From: Pseudophaeobacter leonis
GTDB taxonomy: Bacteria; Pseudomonadota; Alphaproteobacteria; Rhodobacterales; Rhodobacteraceae
Direction: 5' to 3'
Assembly: GCF_002087335.1 (NCBI RefSeq)
Contig: NZ_MWVJ01000060.1
Location: 1-64,000, forward strand
DNA: 64,000 nucleotides
In this document: piece after piece, positions 36,199-45,965 of the stretch
How the letters are laid out: every line of letters starts with the position of its first letter
Position numbering within the stretch: the first letter of the stretch is position 1
The notes under the pieces: generated by a model
Database searches by the model: none
What the model was told of the DNA's origin: nothing
The model's input: only the letters and a program-made list of their open reading frames with translations
Position numbers and translations under genes: made by a program

Positions 36199-37235
36199 AT
36201 GAAAAACCTACTGAAATCCGGCGTCGCGGCTCTGGCGCTCAGCACTGTGGCATCCGCTGCCGCCGCAGAGGGCAAAGTGGTGGTCTACCCCTGGTTCGAA
36301 TACATGCCGCAAGAGCTGGTTGACAAGTTCACCGCCGAAACGGGCATGAGGTGGTGATCGACACCTACGATTCAAACGAGGCCATGCTGGCGTCGCTGAA
36401 GGCGGGCGGCATGGGCACCTATGATGTCGCAGTCCCTGGCGACTATATGGTCAAGATCATGGCAGGCGCCGGATTGTTGGATACGATGGCAGAGGGCGAG
36501 CTGGCCAACAAAGGCAACATCGCCGCAGAATGGGCTGACCCAAACTTTGATCCCGGTCGCCAGCATTCGATCCCCTACCAGTGGGGCTCTACCAGCTTTG
36601 CGGTGAACCGCGATGTCTATACTGGTGACATCAACAACACTGATATTCTGTTCAACCCGCCAGCTGAGCTGCAGGGCAAGATCAACGTGCTCGACAGTCA
36701 GGGCGAGGTCATGGCCTTGGCGGCGCTGCATATGGATATCCCGCAGTGCAGCACGGACCGTGACCAGCTCAAGGCGCTGAATGCAATGCTGCTGGGGGCC
36801 AAGGCGAACTGGGTGTCGTTCAACTCGGACACGGCCAAAGAGGTGCTGGTTTCAGGCGATGCCGCAGCCGGTATGATCTATGACGGTTTCAGCGCCAAAG
36901 CCCGCGAGGAAGGGGCCAATGTGGAATACGCCTTTCCAACGCAGGGCTACATCGCCTGGATGGATAATGTCGTTTTGTTGAACGATGCCCCGAACCGGGA
37001 AAATGCGCTGAAGTTCATGGATTTTCTGCTGGTTCCCGAAAATGTCGCGCAGCTGACCAACTGGACACGATATGCTGCGGGTGTCGAAGGTGTCGCGCCG
37101 CTGCTGGACGAAGCGCTGCGCACCTTGCCCGAGGCGAACCCGCATGAGGGGGCTGGCCAGGCGGTGTTTATTGATGCCTGTGACGAAGAGGTTCAGGCGG
37201 TCTATGATACCATCTGGACAAACCTTAAGAAGTAA
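36199..37235 (+). pseudogene. potD: Polyamine-type periplasmic binding protein, PotD-like, frameshifted
   Basis: Starts MKNLLKSGVAALALSTVASA with a signal peptide ending near AAA-EG, then VVVYPWFEYMPQELVDKF. The frame breaks at about 36349 in GGGCATGAGG; one base added after CAT gives EVVIDTYDSNEAMLASLKAG, continuous with YDVAVPGDYMVKIM and the rest to 37235. AYPTQGYIAWMDN-type substrate-closing residues are present as YAFPTQGYIAWMDNVVLL. The intact protein would be about 345 residues. Ligand class (polyamine or related cation) is inferred from family only. A strong hairpin follows the stop. Confidence 0.85.
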
Positions 37236-37241
37236 GCAGAT

Positions 37242-37284
37242 GGCGGCCTGGCTATCTTTTGCCTTTTGCAGTTTCCAGGCCGCC
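37242..37284 (+). terminator. Terminator-like hairpin after potD
   Basis: Perfect 10-bp stem GGCGGCCTGG / CCAGGCCGCC with a 23-base loop, 7 bp after the potD stop. There is no U-run. It probably ends the transport operon transcript. Confidence 0.6.
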
Positions 37285-37686
37285 GTGGTGTTGCCGCCGT
37301 CTCAGGATCCGTAAACCGGAGAGCGCAGCCGCTCGTTCTCTTGCTGCGGCCGCTATAGTGCCTTGAGACGCCCTGCGTCCCATCAGAGCTTCAAGCGGCC
37401 TTAAGTTCACGTCACCCTCTTGGGCCTTGCGTCTCTGAAGAGCCAGGTCTGGCTCTGTGCTTTCCCAGCTCTAGGGGCGGAGCCCTTCACAGGGCGAGGC
37501 TCTGCTTGTGTGGGATTGCTACATATTGATGCGGCAAATTTGGATGTATCGCCTATCGAACCACCCCCGGGGCTGTGATGTGATCTCAGGGTGAGCCTTT
37601 GTGATGTGGCCATAGTGTGATTTGGCCAAAGGCTCAGGCACCTTGACCAAAGGTTCGGACAACGGGGACTTCTAAGGGAGAAGAAA
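37285..37686. other. 402-bp leader of the tannase-family gene, no gene seen
   Basis: The right half has related short blocks: TGTGATGTG twice, TTTGGCCAAAGG (palindromic TTTGGCCAAA) and TTGACCAAAGGTTCGG. They could be operator half-sites for the esterase gene. GGGGACTTCTAAGGGAG before the ATG supplies a ribosome-binding site. Nothing else is evident. Confidence 0.4.
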
Positions 37687-39142
37687 ATGCAAATGCTCAA
37701 GAAACGAGGCGGGCTTTCCGCGCTCGCAGTTTTGTTCAGTTTGGCGGCAACGGCAAGCTACGCGCAGAGCGACGGGGATGCAGACAAATGCGCGGCGCTG
37801 GCTAATCACCGGATCGATGGCGGCTTTGTGACCTCGGCCCAGATCATCGCGGCAAGCGATAAACTGCCCGCCTATTGCGAGGTGCGTGCAACCGCATTGC
37901 CCGCAATTTCATCGAAACCCGCCTGCCTCTCTCGGGCTGGAACGGCAAGTTTTATCAGGTCGGATGTGGCGGCTGGTGCGGCATTCTTGGGCGCAGCGAT
38001 GCCGGTGGCCGGTGGGTCAACGCGATGGCTCCAGGTCTGGCAAAGGGCTATGCAACGGCCACTTCAGACAGCGGCCATCATGGACTTTCGGTGGTGGACG
38101 GTGCCTGGGCAGAAGGCAACGGCCATGCAGAACGCGACTGGGGATGGCGCGCCATCGGTGAGACCTATCGCGTGTCGCAGGATCTGATCCAGGCCTTCTA
38201 CGAAGAAAAACACGACAAGGCGATTTTCCAGGGCTGTTCAACAGGCGGGCGCCTGGCGCATATGGCCTCGCTGCGTTAACCGGAAAACTATCAGGGTATT
38301 ATTTCGGGTGCCCCGGCGATGAATGAAACCGCGCTTGCAGGTGCGGCGATTGCCTGGATCGTGCAGGCCAATACCGGCCCGGACGGTCAGCCCATTTTGA
38401 AACCGGGCAAAGAGACGTTGATTGGCGACGAAGTCATGCGCCAGTGTGACGGGCTGGACGGGACCACAGACGGGCTCATTTCGGACCCGCGCCAATGTAC
38501 GCCGGATGTGTCGGCCCTGCGGTGCGAAACCGGCCAGGATGCATCTCAATGCCTGAATTCGGATGAGATTGCAGTGCTGGACAAGTGGTATCAGCCTGCT
38601 GTCAATTCGGCCGGCGAAGAGCTGTTTCCCGGTGGTGTTCCTGCCGGATCTGAGCCGTTCTGGTGGCTTTGGATGACCGGAAAAGAAGACGGAACCTTGC
38701 CTTTGAACCCGATGTTCGGCCAGTCATTTGGTGCCTATCTGGCCTTTGATCCCGATCCCGGTCCGGATTGGAAAGTGACCGATTTCGACTTTGACAAAGA
38801 CCCCGCGCGCATGAGCCGGGCGGCCGAGAATTACAATGCGGATTCTCCGGACATTTCAAAATTCCGGGATGCGGGTGGCAAAATGATTGTCTGGCATGGC
38901 TGGGCGGATGCTATCGTTTTTCCGGGGAAAACCGTGGAATGGTATGAGCAGGTCAAAGCCAAAGCTGGGGGCGAAGATGAGATTTCGAAAAATGTCGCAC
39001 TCTTCATGATCCCGGGGATGGATCATTGCGGACTTTGCCCGGCGCGGGCGGTATTGTGATGGAAAGCATCGATCCCTTTGCCGCGCTCGAAGGCTGGATG
39101 GAAACGGGTGAGACGCCCATTTCCATTGCGGCAGGAAACTAA
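37687..39142 (+). pseudogene. Tannase/feruloyl esterase family protein with two frameshifts and one stop
   Basis: A secreted alpha/beta-hydrolase. The signal peptide is MQMLKKRGGLSALAVLFSLA to about ASYA-QS. After YCEVRATALPAIS the frame shifts (about 37905). LPLSGWNGKFYQVGCGGWCG and AIFQGCSTGGRLAHMASLR (nucleophile Ser in G-C-S-T-G-G, with the adjacent Cys typical of the family) follow. Then a TAA replaces the usual Tyr codon before PENYQGIISGAP. Near the C-terminus the family motif IPGMDHCG (catalytic His) is followed by another single-base loss (about 39034), after which GAGGIVMESIDPFAALEGW ends at 39142. It would release aromatic acids from esters. With three lesions it is either degenerating or poorly sequenced. 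Confidence 0.83.
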
Positions 39143-39150
39143 AGAAACCT

Positions 39151-39179
39151 GCGGAAAACCCAGTCTTTGGGTTTTCCGC
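39151..39179 (+). terminator. Terminator hairpin after the tannase-family gene
   Basis: Perfect 12-bp stem GCGGAAAACCCA / TGGGTTTTCCGC with loop GTCTT, starting 8 bp after the stop codon. The A- and T-runs within the stem make it look like a usable terminator on either strand. Confidence 0.7.
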
Positions 39180-39281
39180 GCCCTGTTTCAGCCAGCCCTG
39201 TTTCGGCCTGTCTGTGTCTGCAACTGTCATGTGTGGTTGATGCGTCCTGCCCCTAAGGTACAACAGTCAAAGGGACTACGT

Positions 39282-40295
39282 TCAGGGGTGCTTTTGAATG
39301 ACGGAATCTTCCCATTCAGCAAGAAACTTGCGCCTCTTTAAGGTGTCCAGAAATGTCATCAACGCAGGCTCCAACGTGATCGTTGCGCGCTCATCGTCAT
39401 TCAGCGTCGAATTCAGCGGCGGCCGCGGAAGGCTATGTGCCTCCGTTCCTGACTGCAGAGCAATCAAGTGCCGGAGGAATTCCGACGCTTGTTCGGGATG
39501 CGGGGCCTGGCTCGAAACCATGGCTGTCCGCATCATTGTCGTCGGGAAATCCGAAGGCAGGATGACTTCGATGCTGTCTTTCATCTCAACACGGACGGTC
39601 GCGTAACTTCCCAACACATTGTATGCAACTGCGAGGGTGCCATCGGCCAATCGTCGATCATGCTGCCCGAGCAACAATACAATCGCACGTCCAATGCGCC
39701 CATGACCTCCATCAGGCGCCAATAGGTTTCAGAGGCGCGCGCGTCCTGGGTTGCGAGCAGGTATCCAAGGCCGGAGTCTCTCACATCATAGGTGCCAACC
39801 CGGCCGTGAAATGTTTCGGGCCGTGCCCGCAGGGCTTCGATGAGCTCTTGCCGGGTTTTGGGGATCACGTGACCCGCAAAGGCCGCGCGGTTGATCACAA
39901 TGGCCGCAGGCTCGGACGTGAAGGCCAAACAGACTGTGACGCCATTGCGCCCAGGCCGGATGAGGCACATCCGAAACCGGGCGCGCCAGCCCGTCATTGG
40001 CGGCTTTCAGCTGCAAATCCATGGCACTGGAAACGACCAAATCAAATGCTTCCGGATTTGCCCGGAATATCTCGTTGGTATCGTTGGTTCTCATCTCCAG
40101 ATACTCAACGCCAATATCGGGGTATTGTGCCACGAAACTCTCGATGACAGGCGCAAAGAAGGAGGTATCAGTCGAGGAGATAATCCGCAGGTGGAGCGCT
40201 GTTTCCTGCGTGTTGAACAGGCGCTGATCTTCCCAGTCCTGCGCAACAAGAGCCACTGGGATGACCCAGAAAATTATAGCGATAACAATGCGCAT
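39282..40295 (-). pseudogene. ABC-type extracellular solute-binding protein, two frameshifts
   Basis: Starts at 40295 with a signal peptide (MRIVIAIIFWVIPVALVAQD) and TALHLRIISSTDTSFFAPVI, then FDLVVSSAMDLQLKAANDGL. The frame shifts near 39985 to FTSEPAAIVINRAAFAGHVI, TRQELIEALRARPETFHGRV and VGTYDVRDSGLGYLLATQDA. It shifts again near 39625 to GSYATVRVEMKDSIEVILPS and continues to 39282. The pattern is that of iron/AfuA-like binding proteins often encoded beside TctE/TctD-type two-component genes. It starts within the last 22 bases of the kinase gene, so it is co-transcribed and may act as a co-sensor. Confidence 0.75.
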
Positions 40296-41638
40296 GCGCC
40301 GCCTTTCGTCTGGTTTGACAGGTGTAAATCGCCGCCGTGGGCGCGTGCCACGTCCATTGCAATCGTCAGGCCAAGGCCAGAGCCGATGGTGCCTTCGGCG
40401 TTTTTCCCACGTTTGAAGCGCGCTGCGAGTGTGATGAGCTCTTCACTGGGAAAACCCTTTCCACTGTCACACACACAGATTTGGACGTCTGGTTTGGCCG
40501 AGACACTGATATCGATCTTGCCATCGCTGGGGGCGTATTTCATCGCATTATCAATCAGATTTCGAACTGCATTCTGTATCAGGACCGGATCGCCTGAATA
40601 GGAAACCTTCGCCTCACTTTGCAGGCATATCTCGAGGGCTTTCATGTCGGCAATTGGCGTCAGGCTCACCACCAGTTCATGGACCAGTTCAACCAGATCA
40701 ATGTCCTGTCTCTCAAGGTGGTCGGCGCGAAAGGTGATCATGGCATGATCCAAAAGCTGGACTGCAGCGCGCGAGCTTTCGTCGATGGCGCGGATCATGG
40801 ATCGTACTGCCTGCCTGTTTTCTTCCCTGTCGACGCGTTGCAGCGTTGCTTCTGCATAGGACCGGACGGTGGCAAGCGGTGTGCGCACGCGGTGGGCTGC
40901 TTCTGCGATAAAATCCTCTGACTGGCTCAGCGAATAGTCCAGCCGCCCCATCAGTGAATTTAGGGAGGTGACCAGCGGCATCATCTCGGAGGGGACCGGT
41001 TTTTCGAACGGGCGCAGGTCTTGTGGTCCACGTCTGGTGATCGAATGCGCCAGGGCCTTTAGCTGACCAATCGTCGTGGATGTCGCCCAAAAGGACAGGA
41101 TGGCCGCAAGCGCAAAAAAGCAGGCCCCGAACAAAGCTGCAGTGCGGGAAATCTGGGCCAGTGTGCCTGACAGGGCATCCTGGGTCTGCGCCAGTGCGAC
41201 GCGAATTTGGATACGCCTATCACTGCCAATCAGGGTGCGGTTTGCACTGACGACGCGGACAACTTCGCCCTGATACAAAACAGAGTAAAAATCTCTTTCG
41301 CGACCAGAGGAAGGGGGGAGCGACAGGTCACGATAGCCAGACAGAAAGTGATCATCCTGGTAAATGGCGTAAAAAATCCGATCATCAAGCGGAGTGCTGA
41401 GCATCGAAAAAGACGCATAGGGAATATCAATCTCAACCTCGCCATTCCGGATCGATGCCGCATCCAATATCGACGTAACCGAGGCTCCCAGAATGCTGTC
41501 CTGTCCCTGTAGGGCAACCTGGGTTGCGTAATTTCGGATGGCAAAAAACAGCAGCAACCCAAGGATTGCCGCGCCACTGATAAGGGTGAAAGCCAAGCGG
41601 TTTCTGAGGGAGCCGGAGGTTTGCAAGCTAGGCGTCAT
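40274..41638 (-). CDS. tctE: TctE-like membrane sensor histidine kinase
   Basis: 454 residues. TM1 is AFTLISGAAILGLLLFFAIR and TM2 AALFGACFFALAAILSFWAT, enclosing a 140-residue periplasmic domain (2CSK_N-like). The H-box is EAAHRVRTPLATVRSYAEAT. The ATPase boxes are NLIDNAMKYAP (N), VCDSGKGFP (G1), RFKRGKN (F region) and GSGLGLTIAMDVARAHGGDL (G2). It overlaps the response-regulator gene by 11 bp. Together with TctD it should control the divergent tricarboxylate transporter operon in response to a carboxylate sensed in the periplasm. Confidence 0.88.
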   Translation of the reverse strand: MTPSLQTSGSLRNRLAFTLISGAAILGLLLFFAIRNYATQVALQGQDSILGASVTSILDAASIRNGEVEIDIPYASFSMLSTPLDDRIFYAIYQDDHFLSGYRDLSLPPSSGRERDFYSVLYQGEVVRVVSANRTLIGSDRRIQIRVALAQTQDALSGTLAQISRTAALFGACFFALAAILSFWATSTTIGQLKALAHSITRRGPQDLRPFEKPVPSEMMPLVTSLNSLMGRLDYSLSQSEDFIAEAAHRVRTPLATVRSYAEATLQRVDREENRQAVRSMIRAIDESSRAAVQLLDHAMITFRADHLERQDIDLVELVHELVVSLTPIADMKALEICLQSEAKVSYSGDPVLIQNAVRNLIDNAMKYAPSDGKIDISVSAKPDVQICVCDSGKGFPSEELITLAARFKRGKNAEGTIGSGLGLTIAMDVARAHGGDLHLSNQTKGGACALLSL

Positions 41639-42296
41639 TGTCGAGACGATAGCCCAGCCCGCGCAGGGTGGTGATCTTCAGATCTGAGGGGTCCAGGTGC
41701 TTGCGCAAGCGGGCGATATAGACCTCGATTGCATTCTCCGAAACGTCATCGTCGTATGAAAACAACCGGTCGGACAGCTTTTGCTTTGAGAATATTTGCC
41801 CGGGCGCGTTGATCAACAGCTCCAGCAGGCGCAGCTCCCGATTGCGCAGTGTCACGGGCTGACCCTGCACGGCCATACTGCCTGCGACCGGATCAAATTC
41901 TACCCCGCCTGACCTGATGATCGTCTGGGATTTGCCAGCCCTTCGACGCAAAACCGCGCGGCAACGTGCTGCAAGTTCGGCGTGATCAAACGGTTTTGTA
42001 ACATAGTCATCAGCCCCCAGATCAAGTGAGCCGATTCGATCCGAGATCTGGCTGCGCGCGGTCAAAACGATCACTGGCGTGTCCAAATCACTGGCCCTGT
42101 GTGTCTTTAAAAAGGAGCGCCCGTCGCCATCGGGCAGCATGATGTCGAGCAGTATCAAATCATATTCACCGGTTTCCACAAAGGCGGTAGCATCCTTCAA
42201 ATTTGAAGCATGTTCAACAACATGCCCGTCCAATTGCATGCGTGAGGAAATTGCATGTGCAAGCTCTTGGTTGTCTTCAACAAGGAGAAATTTCAT
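41628..42296 (-). CDS. tctD: TctD-like OmpR-family response regulator
   Basis: 222 residues. The receiver domain has FLLVEDNQELAHAI, the phospho-acceptor Asp in DLILLDIMLPDGDG, Thr in VIVLTARS and Lys in DYVTKPFDHAEL. The OmpR-type winged helix has NRELRLLELLINAPGQIFSK and ENAIEVYIARLRKHLDPSDL. The length and sequence are those of the TctD/QseB group. It is divergent from tctC with 107 bp between; that gap holds paired GGTGTCAGGT direct repeats, its probable binding site. Confidence 0.9.
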   Translation of the reverse strand: MKFLLVEDNQELAHAISSRMQLDGHVVEHASNLKDATAFVETGEYDLILLDIMLPDGDGRSFLKTHRASDLDTPVIVLTARSQISDRIGSLDLGADDYVTKPFDHAELAARCRAVLRRRAGKSQTIIRSGGVEFDPVAGSMAVQGQPVTLRNRELRLLELLINAPGQIFSKQKLSDRLFSYDDDVSENAIEVYIARLRKHLDPSDLKITTLRGLGYRLDNDA

Positions 42297-42320
42297 GGAT
42301 GGTGACTGCCATTTATCGGG

Positions 42321-42341
42321 GGTGTCAGGTCGGTGTCAGGT
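42321..42341. promoter_or_regulatory. Direct repeats GGTGTCAGGT x2, probable TctD operator
   Basis: Two identical 10-bp copies (42321-42330 and 42332-42341) lie in the tctD-tctC gap with an 11-bp period, one helical turn. OmpR-family regulators typically bind tandem direct repeats with this spacing. Confidence 0.6.
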
Positions 42342-42403
42342 TAACGTGTTTTAGTCCTCTAAATTGAGCCGCAGAGCGGTCAGTTGTCAAACGGGAGGAT
42401 AAC

Positions 42404-43390
42404 ATGACAACATTTAGCATGGGCCGCAGGGCCCTAATCGCAGCGGCTATGGCCGCGTTGAGTTTTGGATCTGCCGCACAGGCGGACGGCCAAAAGGTTC
42501 TGGACAGCATTCACTTTCTGATCCCCGGCGGTGCTGGTGGCGGCTGGGACGGCACCGCACGCGGCACAGGTGAGGCGCTGACAAAGGCGGGTCTCGTGGG
42601 CTCGGCCTCTTATGAAAACATGTCAGGCGGCGGCGGCGGTAAGGCCATCGGCTTCTTGATTGAAAACGCCGCAAGCAACGAAGGCACGTTGATGGTCAAC
42701 TCCACGCCCATCGTGATCCGGTCGCTGACCGGCGTGTTCCCACAAAGCTTTCGTGATCTGACATTGGTTGCAGGCACGATTGGCGACTACGCCGCAATTG
42801 TTGTGGGCAAAGACAGCCCTGTCAACAACATGTCAGACCTGCTGGCGGCCTATGATGCAGATCCTTCGGCAACGGCCATCGGTGGCGGCTCGGTGCCGGG
42901 CGGTATGGATCACCTCGTTGCTGCAATGGCCATGGAGGCCGCAGGCAAAGACGCTTTGGATGTCAAATACATCCCTTATGACGCCGGTGGCAAAGCCATG
43001 GCGGCCCTGCTGTCAGGTGAGATCGCGGCCTTGTCTACCGGTCTGTCAGAGGCCATCGATCTGGCGAATGCTGGCGAGGTCAAGATCATCGGTGTAACAG
43101 CCGACGCGCGTGTCCCGGCGGCTGCTGATGCGATGACCATGAAAGAGCAGGGCATCGACATGAGCTTTGTGAACTGGCGCGGCTTCTTTGGCGCACCTGG
43201 CCTGTCTGCTGAAAAGACCGCCGTCTATCAGGAGGCGATTGCCAAAATGTACGACACCCCTGAATGGGAAGAGGTGCGGGCACGCAACGGTTGGGTGAAC
43301 ATCCATAACTCCGGCGACGACTTCAAAACCTTCCTTGAGAGCCAAGAGAAAACCATTGGTGATCTGATGAAAAAACTGGGCTTCCTGTAA
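42404..43390 (+). CDS. tctC: Tripartite tricarboxylate transporter substrate-binding protein (TctC/Bug family)
   Basis: 328 residues with a signal peptide (GRRALIAAAMAALSFGSAAQ-A). LIPGGAGGGWDGTARGTGEA is the first TctC/Bug ligand loop, followed by GKAIGFLIENAASNEGTLMV, GGGSVPGGMDHLVAAMAMEA and VNWRGFFGAPGLSAEKTAVY. It captures a di- or tricarboxylate in the periplasm for the TctA/TctB membrane unit. It is the first gene of the rightward operon and is followed by a hairpin that probably raises its expression over the membrane genes. Confidence 0.92.
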   Translation: MTTFSMGRRALIAAAMAALSFGSAAQADGQKVLDSIHFLIPGGAGGGWDGTARGTGEALTKAGLVGSASYENMSGGGGGKAIGFLIENAASNEGTLMVNSTPIVIRSLTGVFPQSFRDLTLVAGTIGDYAAIVVGKDSPVNNMSDLLAAYDADPSATAIGGGSVPGGMDHLVAAMAMEAAGKDALDVKYIPYDAGGKAMAALLSGEIAALSTGLSEAIDLANAGEVKIIGVTADARVPAAADAMTMKEQGIDMSFVNWRGFFGAPGLSAEKTAVYQEAIAKMYDTPEWEEVRARNGWVNIHNSGDDFKTFLESQEKTIGDLMKKLGFL

Positions 43391-43402
43391 ACGGAAACCT
43401 GT

Positions 43403-43430
43403 TTGGCAGAGCGCTGCGTCGCTCTGCCAA
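43403..43430 (+). terminator. Intercistronic hairpin between tctC and tctB
   Basis: Perfect 11-bp stem TTGGCAGAGCG / CGCTCTGCCAA with loop CTGCGT, 12 bp after tctC. In binding-protein operons such hairpins attenuate or stabilise the upstream mRNA, giving more binding protein than permease. That role is inferred. Confidence 0.65.
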
Positions 43431-43454
43431 TCTGAATTTGGGGGGGGCAAGATC

Positions 43455-43937
43455 ATGGCTCTTGATCGTTGGATCGCACTTATCTTATTGGGCATCTGTC
43501 TGGTTTATGGCTACACCGCCTGGTTCACGATGGACGCAGGCCTCGCTCCTTTCATGAAGCGCAACCCGATCTGGCCCAGCACCTTTCCCAAGGTCCTGTC
43601 GATCCTTGGTATTGTCGCCTGCCTTATCATCCTGTCCGGCGTGGAAAAATCTGAGGTAAAAATTGCCGAGATCGACTACCGCCGCCTGCACGAATACAAG
43701 CTGGGCCAAGCGCTCTTGCTGCTGGCACTGATGGTTGCTTACGCGCTGTGCCTGCGCCCCGTCGGCTTCCTGCCCTCGACCACTGCTTTCCTGTTTCTTG
43801 GTGCGTTTATCCTGGGGGAGCGCAAGTGGGTTCTGATGCTCAGTGTCGCTGTCATTGCGACGATGATCGTCTGGTATCTGGTGCAACAGGTTTTGGGCAT
43901 CTACATGCGCCCGCTGCCCGGATTTTTTGGAGGTTGA
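43455..43937 (+). CDS. tctB: Tripartite tricarboxylate transporter small membrane protein TctB
   Basis: 160 residues with four hydrophobic segments: RWIALILLGICLVYGYTAWF, VLSILGIVACLIILSGV, ALLLLALMVAYALCLRPVGF and LMLSVAVIATMIVWYLVQQV. This is the standard TctB topology. It is preceded by a G-run (GGGGGGG) with ribosome-binding potential and is 1 bp from tctA. It supports TctA in the inner membrane. Confidence 0.88.
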   Translation: MALDRWIALILLGICLVYGYTAWFTMDAGLAPFMKRNPIWPSTFPKVLSILGIVACLIILSGVEKSEVKIAEIDYRRLHEYKLGQALLLLALMVAYALCLRPVGFLPSTTAFLFLGAFILGERKWVLMLSVAVIATMIVWYLVQQVLGIYMRPLPGFFGG

Positions 43938-43938
43938 T

Positions 43939-45449
43939 ATGCTAGAGGGTCTTCTTATTGGTCTGCAAACGGCCATGTCATTCCAAAACCTTGCGATGGT
44001 CATTGCGGGGTGCCTCATTGGTACGTTCATCGGCATGTTGCCGGGGCTTGGCCCAATGTCGATCATCGCGATCATGATCCCCATCGCGATCTCAATGGGC
44101 GACCCCTCTGCTGCTTTGATCCTGCTTGCAGGGGTCTATTACGGGGCCATCTTTGGCGGCTCCACGTCGTCAATTCTGCTGAATGCGCCCGGTGTTGCAG
44201 GCACGGTAGCCTCCAGTTTTGATGGCTACCCCATGGCGCAGCAGGGCAGGGCAGGTAAGGCGCTGACCATCGCTGCCGTCTGCAGTTTTGCCGGGGGCAC
44301 AATTGGGGCGATCCTGTTGATGATTTTTGCGCCGATGCTGTCGTCTGTCGCCCTGCTGTTTCATTCTGCCGAGTATTTTGCGCTGATGGTGGTCGGGCTT
44401 TCAGCCATCGCGGCCTTCGCGGGCACCGGCCAGGTCGCCAAGGCGATGATCATGACCGTGTTTGGCCTGATTTTGGCCACGGTCGGCGAAGGCGCTCTGT
44501 TCAGTCTGCCACGCTTTACCGGGGGGGTCATGGACCTGCAGTCGGGCTTTGGCTTTATCACCCTGGCCATGGCCATGTTCGCCCTGCCCGAAGCCTTGTT
44601 CCTGGTGCTCAAACCTAAAGACGCGGGCAGCGTTGAAGCTGACATCACGGACCTGCGCATCACGCGGGTCGAGGCCCGTTCCATTGCGCCAATCATCGGA
44701 CGTCAGTCTGTCCAGGGTTTCTTTATTGGGGTTTTGCCCGGTGCCGGCGCGACGATTGCCAGCTTTCTGGGCTATGCCGTTGAACGCAATCTGGCGACAA
44801 AAGAAGAGCAGGCCGAGTTCGGCAAAGGCTCAATCACAGGCCTCGCAGCTCCCGAGACCGCAAACAACGCCGCCTGCACTGGCTCCTTTGTGCCGCTGTT
44901 GACGCTGGGCATCCCCGGCTCCGGCACCACAGCGCTCCTGCTGGGGGCTCTCGTGGCCCAAACGTCTCGCCTGGGCCACGGCTGATGATTGACGAGCCGC
45001 AGATTTTCTGGGCTGTGATCATGTCGATGTTCATTGGCAATCTGGTCCTGCTGATTTTGAACCTGCCCCTGATTCCCTATATCGCCAAAGTCCTGTCGAT
45101 CCCGCGCAACTATCTGATCCCGTTCATTTTGTTCTTTACCTTGATGGGGGCCTACATTGGTCAGAACAATGCAACGGAATTGCTTATCCTTGTGGGATTT
45201 GGCGTCTGTGCGACAGCTTTGAAATTCGCAGACTACCCTTTGGCCCCTCTGTTGATCGGGTTCATTCTGGGTGGCATGCTCGAGAACAACTTTGCGCGTT
45301 CGATGCAACTTTACGACGGTGTTTCGTTCATCTGGGAGCGGCCTATGACGCTTGGTCTGCTGGTGATCGCTGCGATCCTGATCCTCCTGCCCAGCTACCG
45401 GGCAAGGCGGGCGCGGGCGCGTGCTGAGGGGGTTGCTGATGGTGACTAA
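43939..45449 (+). pseudogene. tctA: Tripartite tricarboxylate transporter large membrane protein TctA, frameshifted
   Basis: Starts MLEGLLIGLQTAMSFQNLAM after GGAGGTTGAT. GCLIGTFIGMLPGLGPMSII and YGAIFGGSTSSILLNAPGVA are TctA hallmarks in the N-terminal repeat; AAPETANNAACTGSFVPLLT and LGIPGSGTTALLLGALVA mark the second. The frame is lost at about 44959 in GCCCAAACG. One extra base gives NVSPGPRLMIDEPQIFWAVI and continues to the stop at 45449. The intact protein would be about 503 residues with 11-12 membrane segments. A single lesion in a conserved operon suggests a sequence error. Confidence 0.87.
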
Positions 45450-45527
45450 GGTGTGGGTGTTTGGCTGAGCCGCAGCCAGGCGCACAGGAAGCTGAAGGGG
45501 ATACTGAGATCTCAACTCTGTGAGGCC

Positions 45528-45965
45528 TCAACCCTGTAATTTGCCGGCAAGCTGTTCGAGATGAGCTTTCGGGATCGCGCAGTGAACCTGCGCAGCCAGT
45601 GACATTTCGGAATGGCGTTGACGCCATTGTCGGCAATGAGGCCCCGAAAGGGGTTCCGGGGCTTTGCTGGAGACTGGAAATTGTCGCGTCATCCACGGCC
45701 AGATTACAGGCAATCCCTGCGGATGTTTCTTCGGCCAACAGGACCTCGACCAGCTCTGAAACATTCAACAGGTTCAGGCGTTCCCGCAATGTCACCCACA
45801 GATCAATACGACCCGCTTTGAGCTTTTTGATGTTCAGCTCTTCCTTGGGCGTGGACACGATATTCATGCCTGCGTCGGTCATGAAGGTTTCGGTGACGTC
45901 GCTTGTGTAGGTGCCGATGCTATAGGCACGGGCGTCCGAACCTTGATCCGGAACACAGGCCCAGC
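45528..45965 (-). pseudogene. Periplasmic amino-acid-type binding protein, C-terminal remnant
   Basis: The frame reads SDARAYSIGTYTSDVTETFM, then AGMNIVSTPKEELNIKKLKA and GRIDLWVTLRERLNLLN, the second lobe of SBP_bac_3-type proteins. It slips near 45660 and ends in another frame as VHCAIPKAHLEQLAGKLQG. The N-terminal lobe and signal peptide are absent. The upstream side has a 14-bp direct repeat (CACAGGCCCAGCTC twice) and other CCCAGCTC copies. It is distantly like the binding protein at 58331 in style. Broken and not expected to function. Confidence 0.55.
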
